DNA of 64,000 nt from Echinicola arenosa (GTDB lineage Bacteria; Bacteroidota; Bacteroidia; Cytophagales; Cyclobacteriaceae): the NCBI RefSeq assembly GCF_014841125.1, contig NZ_JACYTQ010000004.1:388055-452054 (forward strand). Direction: 5' to 3'. The position numbers and the translations under genes were made by a program. How positions within the stretch are numbered: position 1 is the stretch's first letter; every line of letters begins with the position of its first letter. Shown piece after piece: positions 25,406 through 33,308 of this stretch. The notes below the pieces were generated by a model. That model ran no database searches, had not been told where the DNA came from, and saw nothing but the letters and a program-made list of their open reading frames with translations.

Positions 25406-26011
25406 ATGAGATTAATTATTGCAACAATGATGGCGCTATGCATTTCACTTAATGCAACAGCCCGTACCGCAGGTCACACAGACCTCAAGAAAGAAGAAAA
25501 AGAAGCAAAGGTGGTCCTGGAGAAAATCGGGGACAAGAAAGTACAGCTCAAGTTTTTGACCGAGCCAAGCGGAAATGTTTTGGTAAGGATCAAGAATTCA
25601 CACAAGGGCGTTATCTATAAGGAAGTTATCAAAACAGGCAAGGAATTCAAGAAGAACTATGATTTGTCTGCTTTGGCTGAAGGTGACTATGAAATTGAGG
25701 TGTTTACCCGTGAACAGGGAACTATCAATAATTTTGAAGTGACTTTAGGCAAAGAGAAATCTGCTGGTTCCAATTACTTCACCAAGGTGAAAGTGATAGA
25801 CAATAAGAATGTGGCTCTTTTGGTGAAATCTAAAGGTGATGACAAAAAGTACATCCGTATCTTGGACAAGGGGCATGTGATCTTTGAAGATTCCTTTGAG
25901 GGAAACAAGTACGGTAAACTATTCAAATTCGAAAAAGTAGCTTCTCTTGATGACCTTGTATTTGAGGTAAGAGACGAAGATGGAGATGGAAAATACCTTT
26001 CTGCTCTTTAA
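25406..26011 (+). CDS. small secreted protein, paralogue 1 of 3 (two Ig-like repeats, T9SS-tail-like)
   Basis: A 201-residue exported protein; the signal covers residues 1-19 (cleavage near NATA-RT). The mature part holds two related beta-sandwich-like units: residues about 38-118, with the motif YDLSALAEGDYEIEVFT, and about 125-201, ending LDDLVFEVRDEDGDGKYLSAL. The DLSxLxEGxY motif resembles the final strands of T9SS sorting domains and of DUF3244-type small secreted proteins; the match to either is tentative. It is lysine-rich, lacks cysteines in the mature part and has no enzymatic motif. It has its own promoter and structured leader, and a strong terminator at 26036. The protein at 27244 is a close paralogue and the first 21 nt of the two genes are identical. 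Confidence 0.65.
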   Translation: MRLIIATMMALCISLNATARTAGHTDLKKEEKEAKVVLEKIGDKKVQLKFLTEPSGNVLVRIKNSHKGVIYKEVIKTGKEFKKNYDLSALAEGDYEIEVFTREQGTINNFEVTLGKEKSAGSNYFTKVKVIDNKNVALLVKSKGDDKKYIRILDKGHVIFEDSFEGNKYGKLFKFEKVASLDDLVFEVRDEDGDGKYLSAL

Positions 26012-26035
26012 AACTAAAACCAACAAAGAATTTGG

Positions 26036-26066
26036 AGGCTGTCTATTTATAGGCAGCCTTTTTTTA
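26036..26066 (+). terminator. intrinsic terminator of the 25406 gene
   Basis: A 10-bp stem AGGCTGTCTA/TAGGCAGCCT (one G-U), 4-nt loop, followed by seven T residues; 24 nt past the stop. Confidence 0.85.
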
Positions 26067-26875
26067 TGCGTATATGTTTTTGAGTTGGTGTTATTGGATT
26101 GGTTTACGTTTTTTGGTGTGTTGATTCAGAATTAAAAATATTGGATTTAGCCATATTTCCGAGTGAGAGGTAAATCAGTCTTAAGCTTTATGGACTTGCT
26201 TTCTTAAAATAATTTTTGAAACACTTAGATAGAGGTCTGTCTTACTACTAGTCAAGCAAACATAGATGTGATTATTTGTCTTCCAAAATATTTACCATGC
26301 CCAAATGCATTTTGGATTGCTTATTCTGAATCCAAGAGTATTTGCTAAGGATGAGGAGAGCAAGTCATTGAATCCATGGACAAAAGGATGTTCTAATGTT
26401 TAAGCATATCAAGATGTACCAACGGCAGGATAAGTCATATTTTCATTCATAAAACTATAGAAAAGTCAAGAAAATTATGCTCATTACAAGTTGGTTGAGG
26501 TTGGGACAAGTGACATCTTTCATGGTCTAAGGTAATGTTTGGTGCCATCATTCTGAATGGTTTGTTGGAAGGCAAAGGTTGATAATGACCTTGTCCTTTG
26601 ATACAGTTTTTGTTACCAACAAAAGGAATTATGGTTGTGAGCGCCAGAGGGCACGATGCAATCATTTTACATCAGCCAATTTAAATTTTGTCGACTCTTG
26701 TGCTATCGATTGCTCAATTTGTGTGTGGGCTTAAACTGTAAGTAAGGTGTGAGTGGTTTGAGATTTCAAGATATTGACTTCTTTTTTTGCAGTTATTGAT
26801 TTTTAAGGTTTGATAATAGTGTTCATTTTATGAGAGAATTGTTGAATAGCGTAAAATAGGTTTATTTTTTTGAGC
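26067..26875. other. gene-free stretch between two paralogues
   Basis: About 800 bp without a credible gene. The longest open frame, on the minus strand at 26447-26665 (72 codons), resembles nothing and has no signal peptide or upstream element. No palindrome above background was noticed. It may be decayed coding sequence or upstream regulatory DNA of the 27244 gene. Confidence 0.5.
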
Positions 26876-26889
26876 GGAAACGTTTGCAA
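26876..26889. promoter_or_regulatory. possible LacI-type operator
   Basis: GGAAACGTTTGCAA, on the other strand TTGCAAACGTTTCC, is a near palindrome around CG and a relative of the site at 25149. It lies 206 nt upstream of the -33 box of the 27244 gene. Confidence 0.3.
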
Positions 26890-27095
26890 TAAATCCCTAG
26901 ATAATGTCAGGAAAACTTTTTTCAAGTTATTTATCGCTTGGTTCTCTATGGCTTATAAGAGTTTTATCCAAATAATATTTGGCGCCTAGCCGGCGTCATG
27001 TATATTCATAGTTTAAAACATGGAAATACAAAATAACTAATGATTTACTTATAATATTATTGAATCGTTAATTTTGAATAATTATTATTATATAT

Positions 27096-27127
27096 TTTGT
27101 AATTAATAACACTATGTTTTACATTTG
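27096..27127 (+). promoter_or_regulatory. promoter of the 27244 gene (TTTG-N20-TACATTTG)
   Basis: TTTG at 27096-27099, exactly 20 nt, then TACATTTG at 27120-27127. It has the same architecture as the promoter of the paralogue at 25242. The predicted start of transcription is near 27134, giving a leader of about 110 nt that begins close to the inverted repeat TGATCAATGATCA. Confidence 0.75.
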
Positions 27128-27154
27128 TAGTGTGATCAATGATCAAACAAAGCA

Positions 27155-27213
27155 CCCAAAATAATTAGCCTCTAGAAAATACAAGTGCTCAGCAGAGACT
27201 TGGAGGTTTAAAA
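27155..27213 (+). promoter_or_regulatory. structured 5' leader element, copy 2
   Basis: The 5' block CCCAAAATAATTAGCCTC and 3' block GGAGGTTTAAAA match copy 1. AGCCTC (27167-27172) pairs with GAGGTT (27203-27208). Nine unpaired nt follow on the 5' side and none on the 3' side, then an 8-bp helix (CAAGT, bulged G, CTC with GAG, ACTTG; 27182-27202) with a 4-nt loop AGCA. The inner-helix sequence differs from copy 1 while the pairing and geometry are kept. Confidence 0.6.
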
Positions 27214-27243
27214 AAATTCAAAACCTATTAACATTTCTAAAAA

Positions 27244-27828
27244 ATGAGATTAATTATTGCAACATTAGTAGCGTTAAGTATTTCAGTAAGTACATTCGCG
27301 AAAACAGGTTCTGACCTGGACGAAAAAACAGTTAAAATTGAAAAAGTAGGAGACAAGAAGGTTCAGTTGAAGTTCTTGGCCGTACCAAGCGGTAAAGTAC
27401 TTTTAAGAATCAAAGACGAAAATAGCTCAGTTATTTTCAAAGATATCATTTCTAGTGACAAGCTTTTTGCTAAGAAGTATGACCTTTCTGCCTTGGCAGA
27501 CGGAGAGTACAACTTTGAAGTATTCACTCCAGAGCAAGGAACTATACAAAATAAAGATCTTTTCGTAGGCGCTACCGCAGCGAAAGCAGATTTCTTTACT
27601 AAAGTAAAAGTTCTTGATGACAATAATATTGCTTTCTTGGTGAAGTCTTCGGGAGAATCTAGGAAGTTTGTAAGAATCCTTGATCAAGGAAACGTGATCT
27701 TCGAACAAGAGATTGCCGGTAACAAATTTGGAAAAGTTTTCAAATTCGAAAAAGTAGCTTCTCTTGATAACTTGGTATTTGAAGTAAGAAACGAAGAAGG
27801 ACAGGGTAAATACATCTCTGCTCTTTAA
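27244..27828 (+). CDS. small secreted protein, paralogue 2 of 3
   Basis: A 194-residue exported protein (signal 1-19, cleavage near TFA-KT), clearly homologous over its full length to the product at 25406: VGDKKVQLKFL, YDLSALADGEYNFEVFTPEQGTI, LVKSSGESRKFVRILDQGNVIFEQ and FKFEKVASLDNLVFEVR all have counterparts. The same two-unit layout is kept. The gene and its leader appear to be a duplication of the 25406 locus, or the reverse. Codon choice looks biased towards favoured codons and the promoter is canonical, which suggests high expression. A strong bidirectional terminator follows. Function is unknown. Confidence 0.65.
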   Translation: MRLIIATLVALSISVSTFAKTGSDLDEKTVKIEKVGDKKVQLKFLAVPSGKVLLRIKDENSSVIFKDIISSDKLFAKKYDLSALADGEYNFEVFTPEQGTIQNKDLFVGATAAKADFFTKVKVLDDNNIAFLVKSSGESRKFVRILDQGNVIFEQEIAGNKFGKVFKFEKVASLDNLVFEVRNEEGQGKYISAL

Positions 27829-27850
27829 TACAAAAAGATAATTTTTGATA

Positions 27851-27882
27851 AAGGCGCTTTGAATGCTCAAAGCGCCTTTTTT
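27851..27882. terminator. bidirectional terminator between convergent genes
   Basis: A 12-bp perfect stem AAGGCGCTTTGA/TCAAAGCGCCTT, 4-nt loop, with T-rich sequence on the right and A-rich sequence on the left. It serves the 27244 gene (+) and, within its last bases, the gene at 27887 (-). Confidence 0.85.
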
Positions 27883-27886
27883 ATTT

Positions 27887-28594
27887 TTAGTCTGTGGATA
27901 TGCTCAGGGCATTTTCCAAATTGCCAATAATGGTGAGGTAGATGTCCCTATTACCATCCAAGTTATTGGGTTCAATTTCAATGGTGCCATTACTATTTCC
28001 ATCCACGGCCAAGGTAAGGTCTACATTTTCCAATAATCTGTTCAGGTCAAAATTAAGGTACAACTCCTGATTGCCTTCAATATTTAGACTTCCTCCTTCA
28101 GCCATGGCTGATAGTATTTCTTCATTATCCGTATAAATTGTCAATAGCTGCTCATTAACATTGCCATGGATCTGTAATGTTTTTTCAAACATCGCGTCAC
28201 CATCCATCAAGCTGTCATCACTTTGGAACTGCAAAGAGATTTTCGAATAGGTCCCCTGATCCAAAGTCACCGTTTCCAAAGTTTTGCTGAGAGGCAAAGC
28301 GCTTTGGACAAGTCCAAGGGTAAAGGAACTGCCCTGCTTGATTGGAACTTGAGTGCTGTCAGAGCTCTCACTTCCTCCCTGTATGCTTAAGTTGGCAATG
28401 GAGGCTTCGGCACTAATAATATTGGCGCCTGAGATAAGACGTGCATTTTCATCAGGCTGACTGTCATTTGCAATCGTCCTTGCCTTAACAGTCACACTGG
28501 CTTTGGGCATCTCATCATTTTCATCATTGTTACAGGAGATCAATCCAAAAGTGCCTACGGCCATAAGACCGATCATTAATAATTGCTTTTTCAT
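27887..28594 (-). CDS. secreted lipoprotein, DUF4382-like fold possible
   Basis: The open frame extends to 28633, but the ATG at 28594 begins a normal lipoprotein signal (GLISC, Cys21), giving 235 residues. After an acidic linker (NNDENDE) the mature part starts ASVTVKARTIANDSQ and continues with strand-rich, serine-rich sequence (ANIISAEASIANLSIQGG, TLDQGTYSKISLQFQ, NQELYLNFDLNRLLENVD). The layout resembles DUF4382-type lipoproteins, in which a beta-sandwich is followed by a similar repeat; this is only a resemblance. It is convergent with the 27244 gene and a single gene. Confidence 0.55.
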   Translation of the reverse strand: MKKQLLMIGLMAVGTFGLISCNNDENDEMPKASVTVKARTIANDSQPDENARLISGANIISAEASIANLSIQGGSESSDSTQVPIKQGSSFTLGLVQSALPLSKTLETVTLDQGTYSKISLQFQSDDSLMDGDAMFEKTLQIHGNVNEQLLTIYTDNEEILSAMAEGGSLNIEGNQELYLNFDLNRLLENVDLTLAVDGNSNGTIEIEPNNLDGNRDIYLTIIGNLENALSISTD

Positions 28595-28998
28595 AATATA
28601 GTTGGTTATGTTTTTTCGTGACTGGCCAATCATTATGCCATATTACTCCAAATGGTTTTCTGTTCGGTAATTATGGTTTTTAGTTCTTGAGATGATCAAA
28701 AAGCACTTGATAAAAGAGAAAGTCTGAGAAGTTAGAGGAAGGAATAGGGGCAATTATGTGTGCCAAACTATTGAAGAAGTAGTGAAAGTATGCTGAATTT
28801 TGTGTCACATTAGTACAGTAATCTGTCCGATATAGAACAATCGTACAGTCTTAATTGAGGAATGTCAAAATTAATTTAAGAGAAAATTAAAATAATAAAT
28901 ATTAATTTTTTGATGTTGGAACAATAATTTGAAAGATGGATTTTAGCATATAATCGATTAAACGTGTACTGTTTTCGATCAATTTAGCGAACAGTTAT

Positions 28999-29014
28999 CC
29001 TGTATTGATACAGG
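28999..29014. promoter_or_regulatory. 16-bp perfect palindrome upstream of paralogue 3
   Basis: CCTGTAT-TG-ATACAGG is a perfect inverted repeat of 7-bp arms, 185 nt before the 29199 start, in an otherwise featureless 600-bp intergenic region (28595-29198). It has the size of an operator for a dimeric regulator; no T-run follows. Confidence 0.35.
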
Positions 29015-29198
29015 TGTATGGATTTTTACCCCATGCCAAATAGGGGGAAATCAATAACTTTTAACATTTTAGTCATTTTGAAAAAATAAATTATTCCAAA
29101 TAAAAGAGGGTAAAATTGGTGTGGTACGCAATTGGTGTTAGTGGATGTACAACTGAAATCAAAAACTATAACATTCAAAAAAATAAACAAACACCGTC

Positions 29199-29789
29199 AT
29201 GAAAGCATTATTAACATCAATTTTTGTATTTGGAATGATATTCCTAGCAAAAGCTTCAGAACCAGAAACACCAGCGAAAGAAAGTTTAATGGCCGTAACT
29301 ATGGTCGAGGCAACCAATGAAAAAGTAAACATCACTTTTAGGGTGCCAGTGGGAAAAGTAGTAGTCTCTATTTTAGATGAGGACAATAAGCTCCTTGCGC
29401 GAAATAAATACAATGCGAAAACTCCCATGAAGATTCCTTATAATCTTTCAGAATTACCAGAAGGGGACTACTCTATCAAAATCAAAACAAAGGACGAGGT
29501 AGCCATTTATAACGTAGAAACTGAGGAGAAAAAAGTGGTTTTTGAAATGCCGATTGTAGCCTTTGGTAAAGCTACGGATAATCATACCATTAACCTGACT
29601 GTTATCGGTATTGAGCAGGCTGGTACTCAGGTAGATATTTTCGATGAGAGCAACAGTAAAATTGCCAGCGATCATGTGAAAGTTGAGAAAGGCTTTGAAA
29701 GAGATTATAAAATTACCAACAGAAATGTGGAAGGGTTATATGTACGCATCAAGGATGCCCAAGGGAGAAAGAAATACATTTATTTCTAA
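29199..29789 (+). CDS. small secreted protein, paralogue 3 of 3 (diverged)
   Basis: A 196-residue exported protein (signal cleaved near AKA-SE, residue 20). It follows the same two-unit plan as the products at 25406 and 27244: VEATNEKVNITFRVPVGKVVVSILDEDNKLL, then YNLSELPEGDYSIKI, a second unit beginning NHTINLTVIGIEQAGTQVDIFD, and a short end VEGLYVRIKDAQGRKKYIYF. Sequence identity to the other two is much lower and it lacks their leader element and promoter layout. The predicted mature protein is acidic at its N-terminus. A terminator follows at 29816. Function is unknown. Confidence 0.6.
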   Translation: MKALLTSIFVFGMIFLAKASEPETPAKESLMAVTMVEATNEKVNITFRVPVGKVVVSILDEDNKLLARNKYNAKTPMKIPYNLSELPEGDYSIKIKTKDEVAIYNVETEEKKVVFEMPIVAFGKATDNHTINLTVIGIEQAGTQVDIFDESNSKIASDHVKVEKGFERDYKITNRNVEGLYVRIKDAQGRKKYIYF

Positions 29790-29815
29790 TCCCAAATTAG
29801 CATAGGTTTGGGCAT

Positions 29816-29849
29816 GAGGCTGTCAGTATCAGGGGCAGCCTCTTTTTTT
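29816..29849 (+). terminator. intrinsic terminator of the 29199 gene
   Basis: A 9-bp stem GAGGCTGTC/GGCAGCCTC (one G-U), 9-nt loop, then seven T residues. Similar in sequence to the terminator of paralogue 1. Confidence 0.8.
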
Positions 29850-29852
29850 GTT

Positions 29853-31850
29853 TTAATATTCCAGTAAGCGTTGAAGTTTTTCTTTGAAGCGATTTTTGGG
29901 AAGGAAGTTCTCTTCCAAGTTTGAACTAAAAGGTACTGGGGTGTCCAAGCCAGCTTCCCTCATCACAGGTGCATCGAGTGACTCAAAACAGTGTTCGCCT
30001 ATCCATGCAGCGATTTCCCCGCCGATTCCTCCAGTCAAGCAGTCTTCGTGGAGGATAATTACCTTGCCTGTTTTTTCAGCAGTTTTCCTTACAGCCTCTT
30101 TGTCCCAAGGCAGCAAGGTTCTCAGGTCCAATAAATCTCCATTGACATCTAATTCCTCCATTACAGCCCTGGCCCAATGTACCCCCATGCCATAGGTAAT
30201 GATGCTTACATCCTTCCCTTCCCGGATCCAGTTTGCTTTTCCAATTTCCAAGGTGTAATAATCATCAGGAACCTGCTCGCTGATGGCCCTGTAAAGTGCT
30301 TTGTGTTCAAAGAATAAATAGGGATTGGGGTCTTCAAGTGCTGTAGCAAGCAGACCCTTGGTATCAAAAGGAGAAGATGGATAGACAATTTTTAAGCCAG
30401 GGGTATGAAAAAACCAAGCTTCATTGGATTGGGAATGAAATGGCCCAGCCCCAACGCCTGCGCCAGTAGGCATGCGGATGACCACATCGGCATGCTGCCC
30501 CCAACGGTAATGAATTTTGGCGAGGTTATTTACAATTTGGTTAAAACCACAGCTTACAAAGTCAGCAAATTGCATTTCCACCATGGCTTTATGGCCATTG
30601 ATGGAAAGACCTAAAGCAGTACCTATAATGGCGCTTTCACACAAAGGTGTATTTCTGACGCGCTCGGCACCAAATTCTTCCATAAAGCCATTGGTAATTT
30701 TGAACACACCTCCATAAGTGGCGATGTCTTGCCCCATCAGGATCAAGTTGGGGAATCTTTGCATGCTTTGCCGTAGCCCATCACTTATGGCATCGATGAA
30801 TCTTTTCTCGCTAGTTTGATTATGATCGGCTATACTAGGCTTGCAAGTAAAAGGCTTATAAAGGTCACCGATTTCTTCTTCAGTAAAGGCTTCACTTTTC
30901 ATTTCTGCAAAAGCACTTTCCAATCCCTTTTCAATCTTTGTTGAGATTTCATTGATAATCTTTGATTGCAATTTAGGATTTAAGATGCCCTCCGATATTA
31001 AGAAGGCCTCAAAGTTTTCCACGGGGTCTTTTGAGCTGCCTTCTTCGAAATAAGCTGTAGGTACGTATTTAGTGCCAGAAGCTTCTTCGTGCCCCCGCAT
31101 CCGATAGGTCATGGCTTCTACTAAAATGGGATGTGGTTTTTTACGGATGTCTTTTGCCAGTTTGCTCAGGCACTGGTAAGTCTCTAAAATGTTATTGCCA
31201 TCCACCTTGATGGATTCTATGCCATAACCTGGGCCTTTATCAATAAACTGCTTGAATTTGAATTGCTCCTCACTGGGAGTGGAAAGACCATAGCCATTGT
31301 GTTCTATTACAAAAATAACGGGAAGCTGCCAGACAGCAGCCACATTGAGTGCTTCGTGGAAGTCCCCCTCAGAAGTGGCACCATCTCCAGTAAAAACCAG
31401 TGTGGCCTTCGGATTTTTTTTGAGCTTATGGGCTAGGGCAATTCCATTGGCTACAGCCAGTTGAGGGCCGAGATGTGAAATCATTCCTACGATATGATGG
31501 GGTATTGACCCAAAATGAAATGATCGATCACGGCCTTTGGTAAAACCTGACTTTTTTCCTTGAAACTGGGCAAATAGCCTTTCCAAAGGGATATCCCTAG
31601 CTGTAAATACACCCAGATTTCGGTGCATGGGCAATATAAACTCATCTTCTTCCAAGGCCTTTACCGCGGCAATGGATATAGCTTCCTGACCCCAACCGCT
31701 AAACCATTTGCTGATTTTTCCCTGCCTCAGGAGGATAAGCATTTTTTCCTCTATCTTTCTGGGAAGAAGCAAAGAGCGGTAGAGGTCCAAAAGCGTTTTG
31801 TCATCCATGGATTTTCGGTCAAAGATCATCTTGATAGTGTTATTGCTCAT
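29853..31850 (-). CDS. fused alpha/beta E1 component of a 2-oxoacid (branched-chain type) dehydrogenase
   Basis: A single polypeptide of about 665 residues carries both E1 subunits. The open frame reaches TTG at 31901, but ATG 31850 (or 31808) is a better start. The first half is E1-alpha: GWGQEAISIAA, MHRNLG, then the thiamine diphosphate motif GDGATSEGDFHEALNVAAVWQLPVI with NGYG, and YRMRGHEEASG. The second half (from about 360) is E1-beta: ILMGQDIATYGGVFKIT, CESAIIGTALG, AGPFHSQSNEAWF and DLRTLLPWD. It decarboxylates a 2-oxoacid and passes the acyl group to E2 lipoyl groups; branched-chain 2-oxoacids are the usual substrate of the fused Bacteroidota form. E2 and E3 are not nearby. Confidence 0.9.
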   Translation of the reverse strand: MSNNTIKMIFDRKSMDDKTLLDLYRSLLLPRKIEEKMLILLRQGKISKWFSGWGQEAISIAAVKALEEDEFILPMHRNLGVFTARDIPLERLFAQFQGKKSGFTKGRDRSFHFGSIPHHIVGMISHLGPQLAVANGIALAHKLKKNPKATLVFTGDGATSEGDFHEALNVAAVWQLPVIFVIEHNGYGLSTPSEEQFKFKQFIDKGPGYGIESIKVDGNNILETYQCLSKLAKDIRKKPHPILVEAMTYRMRGHEEASGTKYVPTAYFEEGSSKDPVENFEAFLISEGILNPKLQSKIINEISTKIEKGLESAFAEMKSEAFTEEEIGDLYKPFTCKPSIADHNQTSEKRFIDAISDGLRQSMQRFPNLILMGQDIATYGGVFKITNGFMEEFGAERVRNTPLCESAIIGTALGLSINGHKAMVEMQFADFVSCGFNQIVNNLAKIHYRWGQHADVVIRMPTGAGVGAGPFHSQSNEAWFFHTPGLKIVYPSSPFDTKGLLATALEDPNPYLFFEHKALYRAISEQVPDDYYTLEIGKANWIREGKDVSIITYGMGVHWARAVMEELDVNGDLLDLRTLLPWDKEAVRKTAEKTGKVIILHEDCLTGGIGGEIAAWIGEHCFESLDAPVMREAGLDTPVPFSSNLEENFLPKNRFKEKLQRLLEY

Positions 31851-31993
31851 AGTACTGGGGCCATGCTTAGTCCAAAATAAGGGAAGATTATTTGAAAGCA
31901 AAGCTATTAATGGTTTTGGATTTTATCTACTCTTAAGTCATGTAGAGGAAGAAAATTTCCGAACTTCCTGCCAGAAAGATCAGTTTAAAGAGT

Positions 31994-32560
31994 ATGTCAG
32001 AGATTTTGATCAAAAATATGGTTTGCCCACGCTGCATCATGGCAGTTGAGGACATTTTTAGGAAATTAGAGGTGCCGATCAGTGGTGTTGAATTAGGAAA
32101 AGTGACCGTCACTCATGCCTTGACCAATGAGCAGGAAAAACATTTGGAAGATGAACTAAAGTCCTTGGGATTTGGGCTGATCAGGACAAAAGAGAGTAGG
32201 TTGATTGAGAAGGTCAAAAGTAAGCTTTATCAGCTGCTTCAGGAGGAAGAGATCCCGACATCTTTGAATTTGTCAAGTTATCTTATCAAGGAAATCAATG
32301 AAGATTATAGTAAACTCAGTCATTTATTCAGCCAAGATCAGGGGATAACCATTGAGAAATTCTTTATTCGGTTAAAACTGGAGAAGACCAAGGAGTTGCT
32401 TTTTAATCAAGAACTGCAGCTTAGTGAAATTGCCTGGAGGCTAGGGTACAACAGTGTGCAGCATCTTTCCAATCAATTTAAAAAAGTAACAGGTATTACT
32501 CCCTCTGCCTATAAGAAAATGAAAGAAAAACCTCGGGTAGGTTTGGATGAGGTAAAATAA
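31994..32560 (+). CDS. AraC-family regulator with an HMA-like N-terminal domain
   Basis: A 188-residue protein of two parts. Residues 1 to about 70 look like a heavy-metal-associated ferredoxin-fold domain: IKNMVCPRCIMAVEDIF carries the MxCxxC-like site (Cys11, Cys14), followed by VELGKVTVTHAL and a C-terminal LKSLGFGLI strand. Residues about 115-176 are a C-terminal AraC/XylS helix-turn-helix: IEKFFIRLKLEKTKELL, LSEIAWRLGY, HLSNQFKKVTGITPSAY. It is therefore likely to sense a thiophilic metal such as Cu(I) or Zn and regulate transcription. It is divergent from the E1 gene and ends at a strong bidirectional terminator. Proteins of this kind occur in other Bacteroidota. Confidence 0.75.
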   Translation: MSEILIKNMVCPRCIMAVEDIFRKLEVPISGVELGKVTVTHALTNEQEKHLEDELKSLGFGLIRTKESRLIEKVKSKLYQLLQEEEIPTSLNLSSYLIKEINEDYSKLSHLFSQDQGITIEKFFIRLKLEKTKELLFNQELQLSEIAWRLGYNSVQHLSNQFKKVTGITPSAYKKMKEKPRVGLDEVK

Positions 32561-32596
32561 AAATGCGGATGAAAATCATTTTCCATCCGCATTTTT
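32559..32596. terminator. bidirectional terminator
   Basis: A perfect 13-bp stem AAAAATGCGGATG/CATCCGCATTTTT with a 12-nt loop lies between the AraC-like gene (+) and the beta-barrel gene (-). It has A- and T-tracts on both sides and begins at the last two bases of the AraC stop codon. Confidence 0.85.
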
Positions 32597-32612
32597 ATCA
32601 ATGGCTTTTGGC

Positions 32613-33203
32613 TTAGAACAACCTGAGGCCAAGTGATAGTATCAACTGATTTTGTCTTTGGTCAGTTTCCAGTCCAGCAATACTTTCTGCCTGCTTGCTC
32701 AGAGATCCTTCATATTTCAAATCAATGATCATATTGGCGATGTCTACGCCTATACCGGCCTGATAGCCAATGGTGGAGCTTTTATAATCTGGAACAGTTG
32801 CTCCATTGAGTTCATCCTCAAATTCTGAGTTCAGAAGGAAACTGGCCACTGGACCTCCTTGGATTCTGAAGATATCTCCCAACTTAAATCCTAGCATCAC
32901 AGGGACATCAAGACGGTTGAAGGACGCTTCATAGGTTTTTTCTTCCATTCCTTGGGTTTCTTTGATTTCGCCACCAGTGTTTACATAAAGAACTTCTGGT
33001 TGGAGATAAAGTGAGTTGCCGCCCATTCTCACAAAGGCACCTACATGATAACCGAACTTATCACTTCCGCTCTCATACCCATCACCATTCACTTTGATGT
33101 TTCCTTGAGAAATACCCAGCTTAGGACCAATGGAAAAGTCCTGGGCTTGAAGAGAAGCACTGATCCCTAGGATTGCGATAATTACAAGACAAATTTTTTT
33201 CAT
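32613..33203 (-). CDS. PorT-like outer-membrane beta-barrel protein
   Basis: A 196-residue exported protein with a signal cleaved near LQA-QD (residue 20). It starts FSIGPKLGISQGNI, continues FGYHVGAFVRMGGNSLYLQPEVLYVNTGGEI and closes LILSLGLRLF with a terminal Phe, the features of the small outer-membrane beta-barrel family (PF13568-type, 8 strands). Function in this family is mostly unknown. It is a single gene. Confidence 0.75.
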   Translation of the reverse strand: MKKICLVIIAILGISASLQAQDFSIGPKLGISQGNIKVNGDGYESGSDKFGYHVGAFVRMGGNSLYLQPEVLYVNTGGEIKETQGMEEKTYEASFNRLDVPVMLGFKLGDIFRIQGGPVASFLLNSEFEDELNGATVPDYKSSTIGYQAGIGVDIANMIIDLKYEGSLSKQAESIAGLETDQRQNQLILSLGLRLF

Positions 33204-33308
33204 TACTGTGGAGCTTTTACTTGATAAGATTTAAATACTACCTCCATTAAATTCAAATACCTTGCCATTTAAGTAGGACAAGGTATTTATCACACGAAAG
33301 TTTATGGG

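Noticed and set aside
26447-26665. A 72-codon minus-strand frame in the gap between the two leader-linked paralogues.
   Set aside because: No promoter, signal peptide or recognisable motif; the length is within chance expectation.
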